Part shown: positions 25,410-34,200 of the stretch, piece by piece
How positions within the stretch are numbered: the stretch's first letter is position 1
Layout of the letters: the number at the start of each line of letters is the position of its first letter
Source of the DNA: Corynebacterium sp.
GTDB taxonomy: Bacteria > Actinomycetota > Actinomycetes > Mycobacteriales > Mycobacteriaceae
Reading direction: 5' to 3'
NCBI GenBank assembly: GCA_030531005.1
Contig: JAUMTW010000007.1
Coordinates: 95,866 to 159,865, forward strand
DNA: 64,000 nucleotides
Position numbers and translations under genes: made by a program
The notes under the pieces: generated by a model
Database searches by the model: none
Seen by the model: only the letters and a program-made list of their open reading frames with translations
What the model was told of the DNA's origin: nothing

Positions 25410-26615
25410 ATGTCCTATGTACTCGTGCTGAATTCAGGTTCATCCTCGATTAAGTTTCAAATCCTGAATCCGAAGCATCATGCAACGGATACTCCCTTCG
25501 TCGCAGGTCTTGTAGAGCAGATTGGCGAAGAGCAGGGCAAAGTCACCATCAAGGTCAATGGCGAAAAGACTGAGCGTGAGGCGCACATTGCCAACCACGA
25601 AGCCGGCTTGGACCTGGCCTTCACCTTGATGGATGAGCTCGACGCTGGCCCTAATAGCGTAGAGATCATTGCCGTTGGACACCGCGTGGTCCACGGCGGT
25701 GTGCTGTTCTCTGAGCCAGTTCTGGTGGAGGGCGACGTGCTGACCATGATCCGTCGTTTGATTCCGTTGGCTCCGCTGCATAACCCCGCAAATGTGAAGG
25801 GCATTGAAGTAGCACGTCGCATGCTGCCAGAGGTCCCGCACGTTGCGGTGTTCGACACCGGCTTCTTCCACAATATGCCAGCGAGCGCTTCGACCTACGC
25901 GATCGACTTCGACAGTGCGCAAAAGTACGGCATCCGCCGCTACGGCTTCCACGGTACGAGCCACGAATACGTCTCTCAGAAGGTACACCAGCTCTTAGAT
26001 GCCGACCCAGGTTCAGTCAACCAGATCACCTTGCACTTGGGCAATGGTGCTTCCTGTGCGGCAATCCGCGGTGGCGTAGCTGTGGATACCTCCATGGGTA
26101 TGACCCCACTGGCTGGTCTGGTTATGGGCACCCGTACCGGTGATATCGATCCAGGCATCATCTTCCACTTGCACCGCCAAGAAGGACTATCCATTGATGA
26201 GATCGATGAGATGTTCAACAAGCGCTCTGGTGTGAAAGGGATCGCTGGTGTGAACGACTTCCGTGAGCTGCGCAAGCTCATCGAGCAGGAAAACCGCCAG
26301 GCATTCTTGGCTTATAGCGTATACATCAAGCAACTGCGCCGCTATATCGGTGCTTATATGGCAGAGTTGGGCCGCGTGGATGCCATTACCTTCACCGCAG
26401 GTGTCGGCGAGAACGATCCATATGTACGTGCCGATGCCCTGGCTAATATGCAAGGCTTTGGCATTAAGCTCAACCCAGAGGCGAATCACGCTCGCAGTGA
26501 TGAGCCGCGTTTGATCTCCGCGCCTGAATCTAAGGTGAAGGTCTTCGTTGTGCCTACCAACGAGGAGCTGGCAATTGCTCGCTATGCTTCTACCTTCGCT
26601 TATTGGCGCGACTAA
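25410..26615 (+). CDS. ackA: Acetate kinase
   Basis: The 401-residue enzyme converts acetate and ATP to acetyl phosphate, the partner step of Pta. Family motifs: [13 protein letters not shown] at the start, GHRVVHGG near residue 90, [23 protein letters not shown] near 180, and [14 protein letters not shown] near 330. Strong ribosome-binding site GGAGG before the ATG and only three bases after pta, so co-transcribed. Confidence 0.97.
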   Translation: MSYVLVLNSGSSSIKFQILNPKHHATDTPFVAGLVEQIGEEQGKVTIKVNGEKTEREAHIANHEAGLDLAFTLMDELDAGPNSVEIIAVGHRVVHGGVLFSEPVLVEGDVLTMIRRLIPLAPLHNPANVKGIEVARRMLPEVPHVAVFDTGFFHNMPASASTYAIDFDSAQKYGIRRYGFHGTSHEYVSQKVHQLLDADPGSVNQITLHLGNGASCAAIRGGVAVDTSMGMTPLAGLVMGTRTGDIDPGIIFHLHRQEGLSIDEIDEMFNKRSGVKGIAGVNDFRELRKLIEQENRQAFLAYSVYIKQLRRYIGAYMAELGRVDAITFTAGVGENDPYVRADALANMQGFGIKLNPEANHARSDEPRLISAPESKVKVFVVPTNEELAIARYASTFAYWRD

Positions 26616-26729
26616 TTATTGGGCCACTTACGTCAAGCCACCTATGACTGCCGCGCACTATAAGTGGCGATGCCCACATTGATTACTCCCCCGGAGCAAT
26701 GTGGCGGACATCGGCACGGGAAAGCAACG

Positions 26730-26767
26730 AAGGCCAGGGAAGCAAATTTTTCTTCCCTGGCCTTTTG
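26730..26767 (+). terminator. Rho-independent terminator of pta-ackA
   Basis: Perfect 13-bp stem AAGGCCAGGGAAG/CTTCCCTGGCCTT, 9-base loop, then TTG. A second inverted pair, CCACTTA/TAAGTGG, lies upstream at 26622-26665. The stem may also serve the convergent pknG operon. Confidence 0.85.
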
Positions 26768-26870
26768 CGTATCTAAATTGTGCATGCTTGAATGCTTTTC
26801 CACCGATGGAGGCAGCGCAACCGCTTACATGCCGTTTTTCTAGAAGGCAGTATGCTCCATGCGGGCGGGG

Positions 26871-29231
26871 TTACCACCAGGTCATCGGTCGAATCTTATT
26901 CGCGGTGTCCACCAAATTATTGCGCTGTTCGCGTTGAGTGACCGTGCGGGCTAGCTGCAACAAACAATCGGATAAACCTTGACGCAATCCCTTTTGATGA
27001 AAGGGCGCATCAAGGAGATTGCTCAGTGATGCTGCCTGTTGCAGGTTTACCGAACGCAACCAAGTCAACCCCGCCTGGTAAATCGCAATCTTTGCAAGTA
27101 AAAAGCGTGGCTCATTCGTTGGAATCGCTTCTAGGCGCCGCGCTGCCCGCCGGATACGGAACTCATTGAGATCCCCACCAACCAAATACAAAATTGCTGT
27201 CATCTGCGCCATGCGATAATGCGTAGAAGCAATCGGCACCTCATCTAAGGTAGTAACAGCCAGCTCCACTAATCCTTCAGCCTGGAGTTGGCGAGCTAAT
27301 CCGAAGGCGGCAGAGACTGTGGTGGGATTGGTGCGCCACACTAGGGAGTATAGATAGATCACCTTAAAGCGCAATGCAGCTGGCTGTTGGGTAAGCGCTT
27401 GCCAGTCACCACCGATTTGGGAAATGATGCCACCGTCTAAGTGCGCTGCAGCAGTGGCAACTCCTGCGGGGAGGAGGGATTCCTGATTACGCCCCATACT
27501 TTGTAAGAAGAGCTCACCAATAGCACTGCGGGCCAACTTCGGAGCAGCCTCACCAGGTAAAATAGTATAAACCTCATTAAAGGCCGCCTGGGCTGCATCA
27601 TAATCTTCCAGCAACAAGGCGGTCACCCCGGAATACCAATGATGCCGCCACTCAGAGCCCATCGTTGGTGCCAAAGATTCCAGCCACGATTGCGCCTCAG
27701 TCGTAAAACCCAAGTCAAGCAAAGCACGCACTACGCCCAACGGAATTTCTTTCGAAGTTGCGAACTCATCTTGGGTTATCGCCAAACGTAATGTTTCCAA
27801 GGTTTCTGTCGGTTCGGCATAGGAAGAACCAGAAATCAAAATTGCCCCGGAATCATTACGGTCTAACAGTGGCACGGGCAGGGCAGCATTAATCTCAGTT
27901 GGCGTAATCCTACTGGTACGGCTAATGCTATCCACAAGCTGATCCAAGCGAAAGACCACATGGCTGGTGCCATAGGTTGAACGCTGCGGAGAGAACAAGG
28001 AGTGTTGTGAAGGATATTGGCGATGCAAATGCACTGCTAAGTACTCGCGCAATACCCCATAAAGCTGGGTCTGTATCTCTCGAATGGAACTAAAACGCTG
28101 CGCCGGATCTGTATGCGTTGCACGCCGCAATAAGCGATACAACGACATATTCGAGGCAAACAAAGGCTCCTGATCTGGCGATGGTAGGGGATCCGTTGGT
28201 GCTAATCCCACCACCAAGGTGGCGAGGGTGCGGCCAATGGAATAGATATCGCTGGCTACCGAAGGGCCATCACTGACGACCTCAGGAGCTTGGAAACCTT
28301 TCGTACCGTAAATGAAGCCGAAAGCCCCGATCCCAGAAACTGCGCCTAAGTCGATGAGCTTGACTTGGTCTTCAGTAACGATAATGTTATCCGGCTTGAG
28401 ATCGTTATAGACCACCCCGCGGGCATGTAAATACTCTAAGGCGGGGAGGACTTCCAGCGTGTAACCAATGGCAATATCGATGGGGAAGACCCCACCTGGT
28501 TGCTGGGATTGGCGCAGTGCTAACGAGGGGCCGGGCACATATTCCATCACCAAAATTGGTGGGTCTTCGATGAAATTATAGGACTTCACGATGCCCGGGT
28601 GAGTGATATCTGCCAAAAACTCGCGCTCCGCGACTGCAGCTAATTCATAATGCGAACCCACCCGCGAGCGTATGCCCTTTAAGACGACGGTTCGCCCGGA
28701 GACTTTGCGATCATGTGCCAGGTAAATCCAACCCATGCCGCCATGGGCAATGACCCCTTGAACCTCATATTGTTCGGCGACAACATCACCAGGCTGTAGC
28801 TCTGGGGTAGAGTCCAAAGAGTTTGGGTCTATCAGTGGCGAGTCATCCTCAATCGGAACGAAGGGCAATATGACCATGCCATTAGCCACAGCGCGGCCTT
28901 GCCGACTTCTGGTACGCCGCGAGCGGAAGGTGCTCAAGGCATCATCGCGGGCCCGTTCCCCAACAGCCTGGCGATAATCCGGGGTGCTCTCAGTTTCGGT
29001 AAAGCTCGGCACAAACTTCGCTGCGGTTTCAGTAAAGGTGGGGACGAAGCTTGCGGCGGTCTCACTAAAATCTGGCACGAATTGGGCGGAGGTAGCCTCC
29101 TCGGAGTCGGCCGGGGTGCGTAGGCGAGCCTGGGTGGCTTGCACAGCATCTAAGTCTTCGATTAAGGCTGCATAGTCGGCTGGCTGTACGCCTTCAGCGC
29201 GACTATGTTCTCCATTAGCCTCGGGTGTCAT
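26871..29231 (-). CDS. pknG: Serine/threonine protein kinase G
   Basis: The 786-residue soluble kinase has an N-terminal disordered segment (1-150), a kinase domain (about 150-400) with IAHGGMGWIYLAHD, invariant Lys in VVLKGI, YNDLKPDN catalytic loop and IDLGAV (DLG in place of DFG, as in PknG), and a C-terminal TPR-like helical domain. No CxxC rubredoxin module is present, as in other corynebacteria. PknG phosphorylates OdhI, thereby relieving inhibition of 2-oxoglutarate dehydrogenase. Unusual: the N-terminus has three copies of FVPxF(S/T)ET at about residues 52-80, rich in Thr that could be phosphorylated and dock the FHA domain of OdhI. The start overlaps glnH by ATGA. Confidence 0.95.
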   Translation of the reverse strand: MTPEANGEHSRAEGVQPADYAALIEDLDAVQATQARLRTPADSEEATSAQFVPDFSETAASFVPTFTETAAKFVPSFTETESTPDYRQAVGERARDDALSTFRSRRTRSRQGRAVANGMVILPFVPIEDDSPLIDPNSLDSTPELQPGDVVAEQYEVQGVIAHGGMGWIYLAHDRKVSGRTVVLKGIRSRVGSHYELAAVAEREFLADITHPGIVKSYNFIEDPPILVMEYVPGPSLALRQSQQPGGVFPIDIAIGYTLEVLPALEYLHARGVVYNDLKPDNIIVTEDQVKLIDLGAVSGIGAFGFIYGTKGFQAPEVVSDGPSVASDIYSIGRTLATLVVGLAPTDPLPSPDQEPLFASNMSLYRLLRRATHTDPAQRFSSIREIQTQLYGVLREYLAVHLHRQYPSQHSLFSPQRSTYGTSHVVFRLDQLVDSISRTSRITPTEINAALPVPLLDRNDSGAILISGSSYAEPTETLETLRLAITQDEFATSKEIPLGVVRALLDLGFTTEAQSWLESLAPTMGSEWRHHWYSGVTALLLEDYDAAQAAFNEVYTILPGEAAPKLARSAIGELFLQSMGRNQESLLPAGVATAAAHLDGGIISQIGGDWQALTQQPAALRFKVIYLYSLVWRTNPTTVSAAFGLARQLQAEGLVELAVTTLDEVPIASTHYRMAQMTAILYLVGGDLNEFRIRRAARRLEAIPTNEPRFLLAKIAIYQAGLTWLRSVNLQQAASLSNLLDAPFHQKGLRQGLSDCLLQLARTVTQREQRNNLVDTANKIRPMTWW

Positions 29232-30343
29232 GAGCCATTGCCTCCTTCGCGGGCAGCCGTAGCCTGTTCATCTGTAGCCTGCTGCGCGGCATCGTGTTCA
29301 GTAGTAGAGAGGGGCCTGCGCCGCGCAGTTTCCGGGATCAATTGATTCAGGGGCGTTTCCGCGCGGTAATGTACCTGCGGCACTGGTTGGGGCCCTAGAT
29401 AATCGCCAAGCCAATCCTGGACTAACGATGTCCACGTACCATCATTGAAAACGCGCTCCAAGGTGCCATTGACCTGGCGGATTAGCCCAGTGGTGTCATT
29501 AAGTGCGGTGGGTTTGGCAAAGGCAATGCCATATTGTTCGTGCCCCAAAAAATCCTTGGTCAAGGTGGTGAAAGGATCTTGTGCAATCATCCCCGACAAA
29601 ATGGCATCATCGGATAAGATCGCGCTGACTTGATTTTGCTGCAGGGCGAGCAAACAGTCCGCGGCAGAAGTCACCACGAGTAAATCCTGGCCGGGATATT
29701 CGTTGGCAATGCGCTGGGCGCCTGTGGAATTTTCGGTCACACAAATCTTCTGACCTGCTAAGTCGGCCAATTCGGAACTACTCGAAGTAGTCGGTACGAG
29801 TAATCGTGAGACTGCCTGAAAATATGGAGTGGAAAAGAATGTAGCATCCTGGCGCTGCCGGGTAATAGAGATGGAATTAATTACAAAATCTACTTCACCG
29901 GCAGTTAAGGCGCTCAGCCAAGTGTTTGTATTAATAAAGCGGAATTCAATGGCATCGGGATTGCCAAAAATATCGCGGGCGATCTCTCGGGCAATTTCTG
30001 CCTCAAAACCTTCTACCGCACCGGTTGCCGGATTACGGTAGGACAACAAGTTCTGCGATTGGGAAACCCCTACAATTAACCGGCCGCGCTGATAGATCTC
30101 TGGGATGTGCTCTTGCACACTGCCAGTATCTGGTGCCAGGCTTCCTAAGCGCACTTGGGAAGAATCGCCGCTAGCAAATTCGCTGGCCTGGGCTAAGTAT
30201 GCGCCTTCTGGCAGTGGCATCTCAAAAGAATCCCGGCGTACACTTTCGCCGACAGGGGCAGGCACTTCCGAACCGCAAGCAACCAAAGACATTGCCATGA
30301 TTGTGCTCAGTAAAGGAAGAGCAAGGGTCTTGAAGGCTTTCAT
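29228..30343 (-). CDS. glnH: Amino-acid-binding lipoprotein GlnH of the PknG pathway
   Basis: The 371-residue protein is a family-3 solute-binding lipoprotein: signal peptide with lipobox LVAC and Cys23, then a periplasmic-binding domain with GRLIVGVSQSQNLLSYRNP, GFEAEIAREIARDIFG, TRQRQDATFFSTPYF and a C-terminal Pro-rich tail. In mycobacteria and corynebacteria GlnH binds aspartate/glutamate and signals through GlnX to PknG rather than working as a transporter. I choose ATG 30343, which overlaps the glnX stop (TAATG), so translation is coupled. Confidence 0.9.
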   Translation of the reverse strand: MKAFKTLALPLLSTIMAMSLVACGSEVPAPVGESVRRDSFEMPLPEGAYLAQASEFASGDSSQVRLGSLAPDTGSVQEHIPEIYQRGRLIVGVSQSQNLLSYRNPATGAVEGFEAEIAREIARDIFGNPDAIEFRFINTNTWLSALTAGEVDFVINSISITRQRQDATFFSTPYFQAVSRLLVPTTSSSSELADLAGQKICVTENSTGAQRIANEYPGQDLLVVTSAADCLLALQQNQVSAILSDDAILSGMIAQDPFTTLTKDFLGHEQYGIAFAKPTALNDTTGLIRQVNGTLERVFNDGTWTSLVQDWLGDYLGPQPVPQVHYRAETPLNQLIPETARRRPLSTTEHDAAQQATDEQATAAREGGNGS

Positions 30344-31761
30344 TAGCGATACTCCTGCAACCGGGGCCAAATGCCTAACCAAATAGCGGCTAGCGAAATG
30401 ACGAATGCTAAGTTTGCAATGTGGGTTAAAATCGCTGATGCCGCTGAACCTTGCGCGACGGAATCTTGTAGCGAACCGCGGGTGGAGCTAATTAACTGTG
30501 CCAGCGCATTATCTAATTTCGTAAAGGAACTTCCGGCAGTTGTGGGCTGGTTGAGCTGGATCGTTTCCAGGGCAGTGTCATAATCACCTGCGGCTAGCTG
30601 CATGGTTAAAATCTCATGCTGTTCGGCCCAATGATTTGCCTCATCATAGGCACTGAGCAAGGCAGTAGCATTTGACTGATCCTGGGCAAGATCAGTTTGG
30701 CCATAGGTATCTAAAGCCGTAGTGATCTCATCCATCACGACATCAAAGGATTGGTTACCTGAATGTAGGTTGGTGCGACCGGCCAATGCCAAGGTTTCTT
30801 GGGAACGGACCTGCTGAGCAGCAATACGAGCAGTCGTTAGTTGCTCTAGTGGGTCTGCTGCCTCGGAGTAGGCATTCGTGCCAGAGGTCCACGTCAAAAT
30901 GCTTGTTGCAATAGCCCACAGCGAGGCAATGGTCATAAATGCCGTCGCGCATACAAAGCCGATATTCAAGCGACGGCGGGTGGTTTGCAACAACCAAAAT
31001 TGCGCCAAGATCAAAAACAGCACCGCGGCAAGCATGCCAGAAATTGGCAGCGACAGTGGTCGAGTCAAGGCACGTTGGTCGGCAATGACTGCTTTGCTGG
31101 TGATGTCGTGCAAACGCGCAGCCTGCGGCAAGATCTCTTCTTGCATAACTGAGCTGGCCAATGCCATATAGGCCGCGCCCACGGGATTGCCTTGGCGATT
31201 GTTCGCCCACGCGGTTTCCACCAACCCGGTATAGGTAGGGAGGAGCGTGCTGATGTCCATGACCAGCTGTAACTCTTCAGTAGAATCTTCCGGTAAATCT
31301 GCGGCGGTAGTGGTTAACCTTTCGGTGGCGGCTTGAATTGCCTGGCCATACAGCGTGCGATTATCCGAGGTTTCAACGCCAGCGCCCACAAAACCGGAGA
31401 TTGCGGTGGTATCGGCAATAGAGAGATTCGAGTAGATTTCCTGGACCGCATTAGAGACCGGCTCGGTGGTGGTGGTTAAGGTATCTAATTCTGCGCGGCG
31501 CTGGGCGGCTGATTGTGACACTGAGAAACCTGCCGCCAGAATAGCGATGCTTAAGAGCAGGCAGATGGCTACCATCTTGCCGGGAGTGGATTGGAAGTAG
31601 GACCGGAATTTCCGTATGAGTTCTGCGGATGGTGTACGCCAGGAATTGCCTGCGGCATTGCGGGGCGCGGTAGTTTGGGTGAGGGTGTCCAGCCAAGTGT
31701 CGTCAGCGGTTTCGGGCACCACAGCAATAGGGCTGGGCGAGCTTTGCTCCGGTTCGACCAT
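30343..31761 (-). CDS. glnX: Membrane protein GlnX, signal transducer to PknG
   Basis: The 472-residue protein has a cytoplasmic N-terminus of about 60 residues, a first membrane helix (MVAICLLLSIAILAAGFSV), an extracytoplasmic helical sensor-like domain, two central helices (ISGMLAAVLFLILAQFWLL and FVCATAFMTIASLWAIATSIL), a second external helical domain, and a last helix (IANLAFVISLAAIWLGIWP). This four-helix layout with two four-helix-bundle-like external domains is that of GlnX, which relays GlnH ligand binding to PknG. I choose ATG 31761 (MVEPEQ) with AGAGG upstream; a longer frame to 31842 has no better site. First gene of the operon. Confidence 0.88.
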   Translation of the reverse strand: MVEPEQSSPSPIAVVPETADDTWLDTLTQTTAPRNAAGNSWRTPSAELIRKFRSYFQSTPGKMVAICLLLSIAILAAGFSVSQSAAQRRAELDTLTTTTEPVSNAVQEIYSNLSIADTTAISGFVGAGVETSDNRTLYGQAIQAATERLTTTAADLPEDSTEELQLVMDISTLLPTYTGLVETAWANNRQGNPVGAAYMALASSVMQEEILPQAARLHDITSKAVIADQRALTRPLSLPISGMLAAVLFLILAQFWLLQTTRRRLNIGFVCATAFMTIASLWAIATSILTWTSGTNAYSEAADPLEQLTTARIAAQQVRSQETLALAGRTNLHSGNQSFDVVMDEITTALDTYGQTDLAQDQSNATALLSAYDEANHWAEQHEILTMQLAAGDYDTALETIQLNQPTTAGSSFTKLDNALAQLISSTRGSLQDSVAQGSAASAILTHIANLAFVISLAAIWLGIWPRLQEYR

Positions 31762-32026
31762 CGGTGCCTCTACTTTATCGCTGGGTAGTGCGCGCACAAT
31801 CCACAATGCGGCGCGCAGGTAGGATCCATTATCGCATAACACCAGTCACATGCGCACCAAAAATTTTGTTGTCCCTGCAGCATCGGGGGTGCCGAGGCTG
31901 CTGGCGCGTAGCTCAGGGGCGTGGTGCCCGGCTGGTTGCGGCGGTGGCAGCGATGAGTACCGGGTTGGTTGCTAGAGGGTGGAGCCAGACGCGCCAAAAC
32001 CACTGTGAAGTGGGTACCATGAAGAT

Positions 32027-32557
32027 ATGGCAGGCGAAGGTAATGGATGGGCTGCAGGCCCTAATGGCAGTCAACTCTGGGGCCGCTTTGGGGCAGCAGG
32101 GCTCTTGCTTTTTAGCCCACACAGTATCTTGCTGCAACATCGTGCCGCCTGGACTGCGCAAGGTAACACCTGGGCACTGCCTGGAGGGGCACGAGATCCG
32201 GGAGAGACTGCGCGTATGGCCGCAGCCCGGGAAGCCTGGGAAGAAACCAGGATCAGCGATACCCAATTCACTTTCGTGCGTGAAATTCGCACGAGTGGGC
32301 CATTCCCCGCAGACCCAGCCAGGCCTGAGCTTGCCGGGGAATGGACCTACACCACAGTCTTGGCTTTTAGCGAGCAAGAATTAGCGACCGAGGCTAATGA
32401 AGAATCCCTGGAATTATTATGGGTTCCCTTTGCTGATGTCGCCACCTATAATCTGCTGCCCGCATTTGGTTCTGCCTGGCCGCAGCTCTACGCGGCAGTC
32501 GCGGAGTACTTGCACGACTGTCACAATATTGAACTTCCTGCGCCGTACAACACCTAA
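32027..32557 (+). CDS. Nudix hydrolase
   Basis: The 176-residue protein has a complete Nudix box (GGARDPGETARMAAAREAWEET, near residue 53-74, matching Gx5Ex7REUxEE), so it hydrolyses a nucleoside diphosphate linked to another moiety; the substrate is unknown. It is divergent from glnX-glnH-pknG with about 265 bases between. Homologues occupy the same place in related genomes, so a link with the PknG signalling locus is possible but not shown. Confidence 0.88.
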   Translation: MAGEGNGWAAGPNGSQLWGRFGAAGLLLFSPHSILLQHRAAWTAQGNTWALPGGARDPGETARMAAAREAWEETRISDTQFTFVREIRTSGPFPADPARPELAGEWTYTTVLAFSEQELATEANEESLELLWVPFADVATYNLLPAFGSAWPQLYAAVAEYLHDCHNIELPAPYNT

Positions 32558-32723
32558 GGTAAATGCCCAGAGAAGAAATCTTGGCATGCTACGACCTGCT
32601 TAATTTTTGCGCTGCTTAAAGATATAAGTGCAGCGAATCGGGATGCTGGTGCATGAAAAATCAGGTCTGCTGGCATCGTGACTCAAGCTGTGTCAGGTCG
32701 AAACAGGCAAGGCGAGGCGCTGG

Positions 32724-32732
32724 TGCTATACT
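32724..32732 (+). promoter_or_regulatory. Extended -10 promoter of the MFS gene
   Basis: TGCTATACT carries an extended -10 (TGN + TATACT). It lies 54 bases before the GTG start, with AAGGAG correctly spaced in between. No convincing -35 box, as expected for an extended -10 promoter. Confidence 0.45.
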
Positions 32733-32786
32733 TTTGCACTTGCTGCGGATACTGCCGTAGCGCATTGTGCATAAGGAGATATTTTC

Positions 32787-33989
32787 GTGGTCCGCCCGGT
32801 ACCCCAACGTATTACGACAGGTTTTTTGATTGCCCTGGCTTTTATTACCGCCTCGGGACCATTTGCCACAGATCTTTATCTTCCGGGTATGCCCGAAGTC
32901 GCCCGCGACTTGCATACCACTTCATCCTTAGCCCAGCTCACCTTGAGTGCCTTCATGCTGGGTATGGCGGTAGGCCAGCTCGTCATTGGCGTGCTCAGTG
33001 ATGCCTCTGGTCGTATGAGGCCTATGCGCATTGGTGCAGTCATTGCACTTATAGGTGTGATTATGTGTGCGGTGGCTCCGAATATTACGGTGCTGATTCT
33101 GGCACGCTTGATCCATGGATTAGGTGCAGGTGCTTGCTTAGTGGTGGCGCGTGCGATGGTGCCAGATATCTCCACGGGCAAAGAAACGGCCCGCGCATTT
33201 ACTGTGCTGATGATGATTCAAGGTATCGCTCCGGTGATCGCGCCTATTGCCGGTGGTTTGTTGGTTGGACCTGTGGGCTGGCGCGGTATCTTCTGGACGC
33301 TTACCGCCATCGTGATGATCCAGGTCACTATCGCCTATCAGCTGCCAGAAACGTTGCCGAAGGAGCATCGCGGTGAGTTCGGGGTTAAGGCCTTGGGCCG
33401 CACCTTCAGTAGCGTGTTGCGTAATCGCGCATTTTGCTGGTACACCGTATCGTTTGCGACCTTATTCGGTGGTTTCTTCGCATATATTTCGGCCTCGTCT
33501 TTCGTGATCCAAGAGCAGTGGCACTTCGGAGCAACCACCTTTTCTTTGATATTTGCGGTGAATGCTATGGGTCTGATTTTGAGTGGCTTTGTGAGCAATC
33601 GCTTGTTGCACAGTTTTACCGAATATCAGATTGCGCGTGCCGGTTTGTTGGTACTTTTATGCGCCGGTATCGGGACTAGTCTCTTGGCGCTTATGGATGG
33701 CCCGGTTGCGCTGAAGATTTTCTTCCTCTTCTTCTCTGCGGCGCCGTTATCCCTGGCTACCGGTAATATCACCGGCATCGCTGTTCAAGAGGTGCCAAAT
33801 AATGCTGGGTCTGCTGCTGCGGTGATGGGCTTCTTTCAATTCGTGACGGCTGCGGCGGTTTCTCCACTGGTAGGACTGGGGAATAATGAAAACCTGACCA
33901 TGGGTATTTGCATGATTGTTGGCTACAGCATTTCAGTAGCAGCACTGCTAACTGCAAAGAAGATCAGCGATACTAACACCCCGAGCTAA
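32787..33989 (+). CDS. MFS drug-type exporter, Bcr/CflA family
   Basis: The 400-residue protein has 12 predicted membrane helices and the Bcr/CflA signature: DLYLPGMPEVARDL in loop 1, GVLSDASGRMRPMRIG (MFS motif A) between helices 2 and 3, and RAMVPDI near helix 4. Family members are proton antiporters exporting bicyclomycin, chloramphenicol, sulfonamides or small peptides such as cysteine conjugates. GTG start with AAGGAG. Monocistronic by its own promoter and terminator. Confidence 0.92.
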   Translation: MVRPVPQRITTGFLIALAFITASGPFATDLYLPGMPEVARDLHTTSSLAQLTLSAFMLGMAVGQLVIGVLSDASGRMRPMRIGAVIALIGVIMCAVAPNITVLILARLIHGLGAGACLVVARAMVPDISTGKETARAFTVLMMIQGIAPVIAPIAGGLLVGPVGWRGIFWTLTAIVMIQVTIAYQLPETLPKEHRGEFGVKALGRTFSSVLRNRAFCWYTVSFATLFGGFFAYISASSFVIQEQWHFGATTFSLIFAVNAMGLILSGFVSNRLLHSFTEYQIARAGLLVLLCAGIGTSLLALMDGPVALKIFFLFFSAAPLSLATGNITGIAVQEVPNNAGSAAAVMGFFQFVTAAAVSPLVGLGNNENLTMGICMIVGYSISVAALLTAKKISDTNTPS

Positions 33990-34055
33990 CCGTTGAGCAC
34001 AAAGTGCTGCGCCAGAGTGCCGAATATACGCAGTATGTGGTTGCTGTATGCCGAA

Positions 34056-34084
34056 AGCCCCTGCAATAAGTAGGGGCCTTGTTG
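34056..34084. terminator. Bidirectional terminator between the MFS gene and cls
   Basis: Stem GCCCCTGC/GTAGGGGC with loop AATAA. The plus strand continues with CTTGTTG and the minus strand with TTTCGG, so it can serve both converging genes. Confidence 0.7.
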
Positions 34085-34138
34085 TAGGTGCGGAACATTA
34101 CTCGTAAGCCAGGCACGGACCCAGCTTGGGGCAGCCGG

Positions 34139-34171
34139 GCAGTGAGTAGGCAGCGAGTAGGCAGCGGGTAG
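34139..34171. repeat. Three tandem 11-bp repeats
   Basis: Units GCAGTGAGTAG, GCAGCGAGTAG and GCAGCGGGTAG run directly head to tail in the non-coding region after cls. Each differs by one base from its neighbour. Confidence 0.85.
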
Positions 34172-34200
34172 ATATAGTGCCCGGTATCGCTTTTTGCGTT

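Noticed and set aside
26871..29231. Rubredoxin domain in PknG
   Set aside because: The N-terminus has no CxxC pairs, unlike mycobacterial PknG.
31764..32384. Plus-strand frame of 206 codons over the glnX-Nudix spacer
   Set aside because: Overlaps the Nudix gene in another frame, and its product is Arg/Cys/Trp-rich and unlike a protein.
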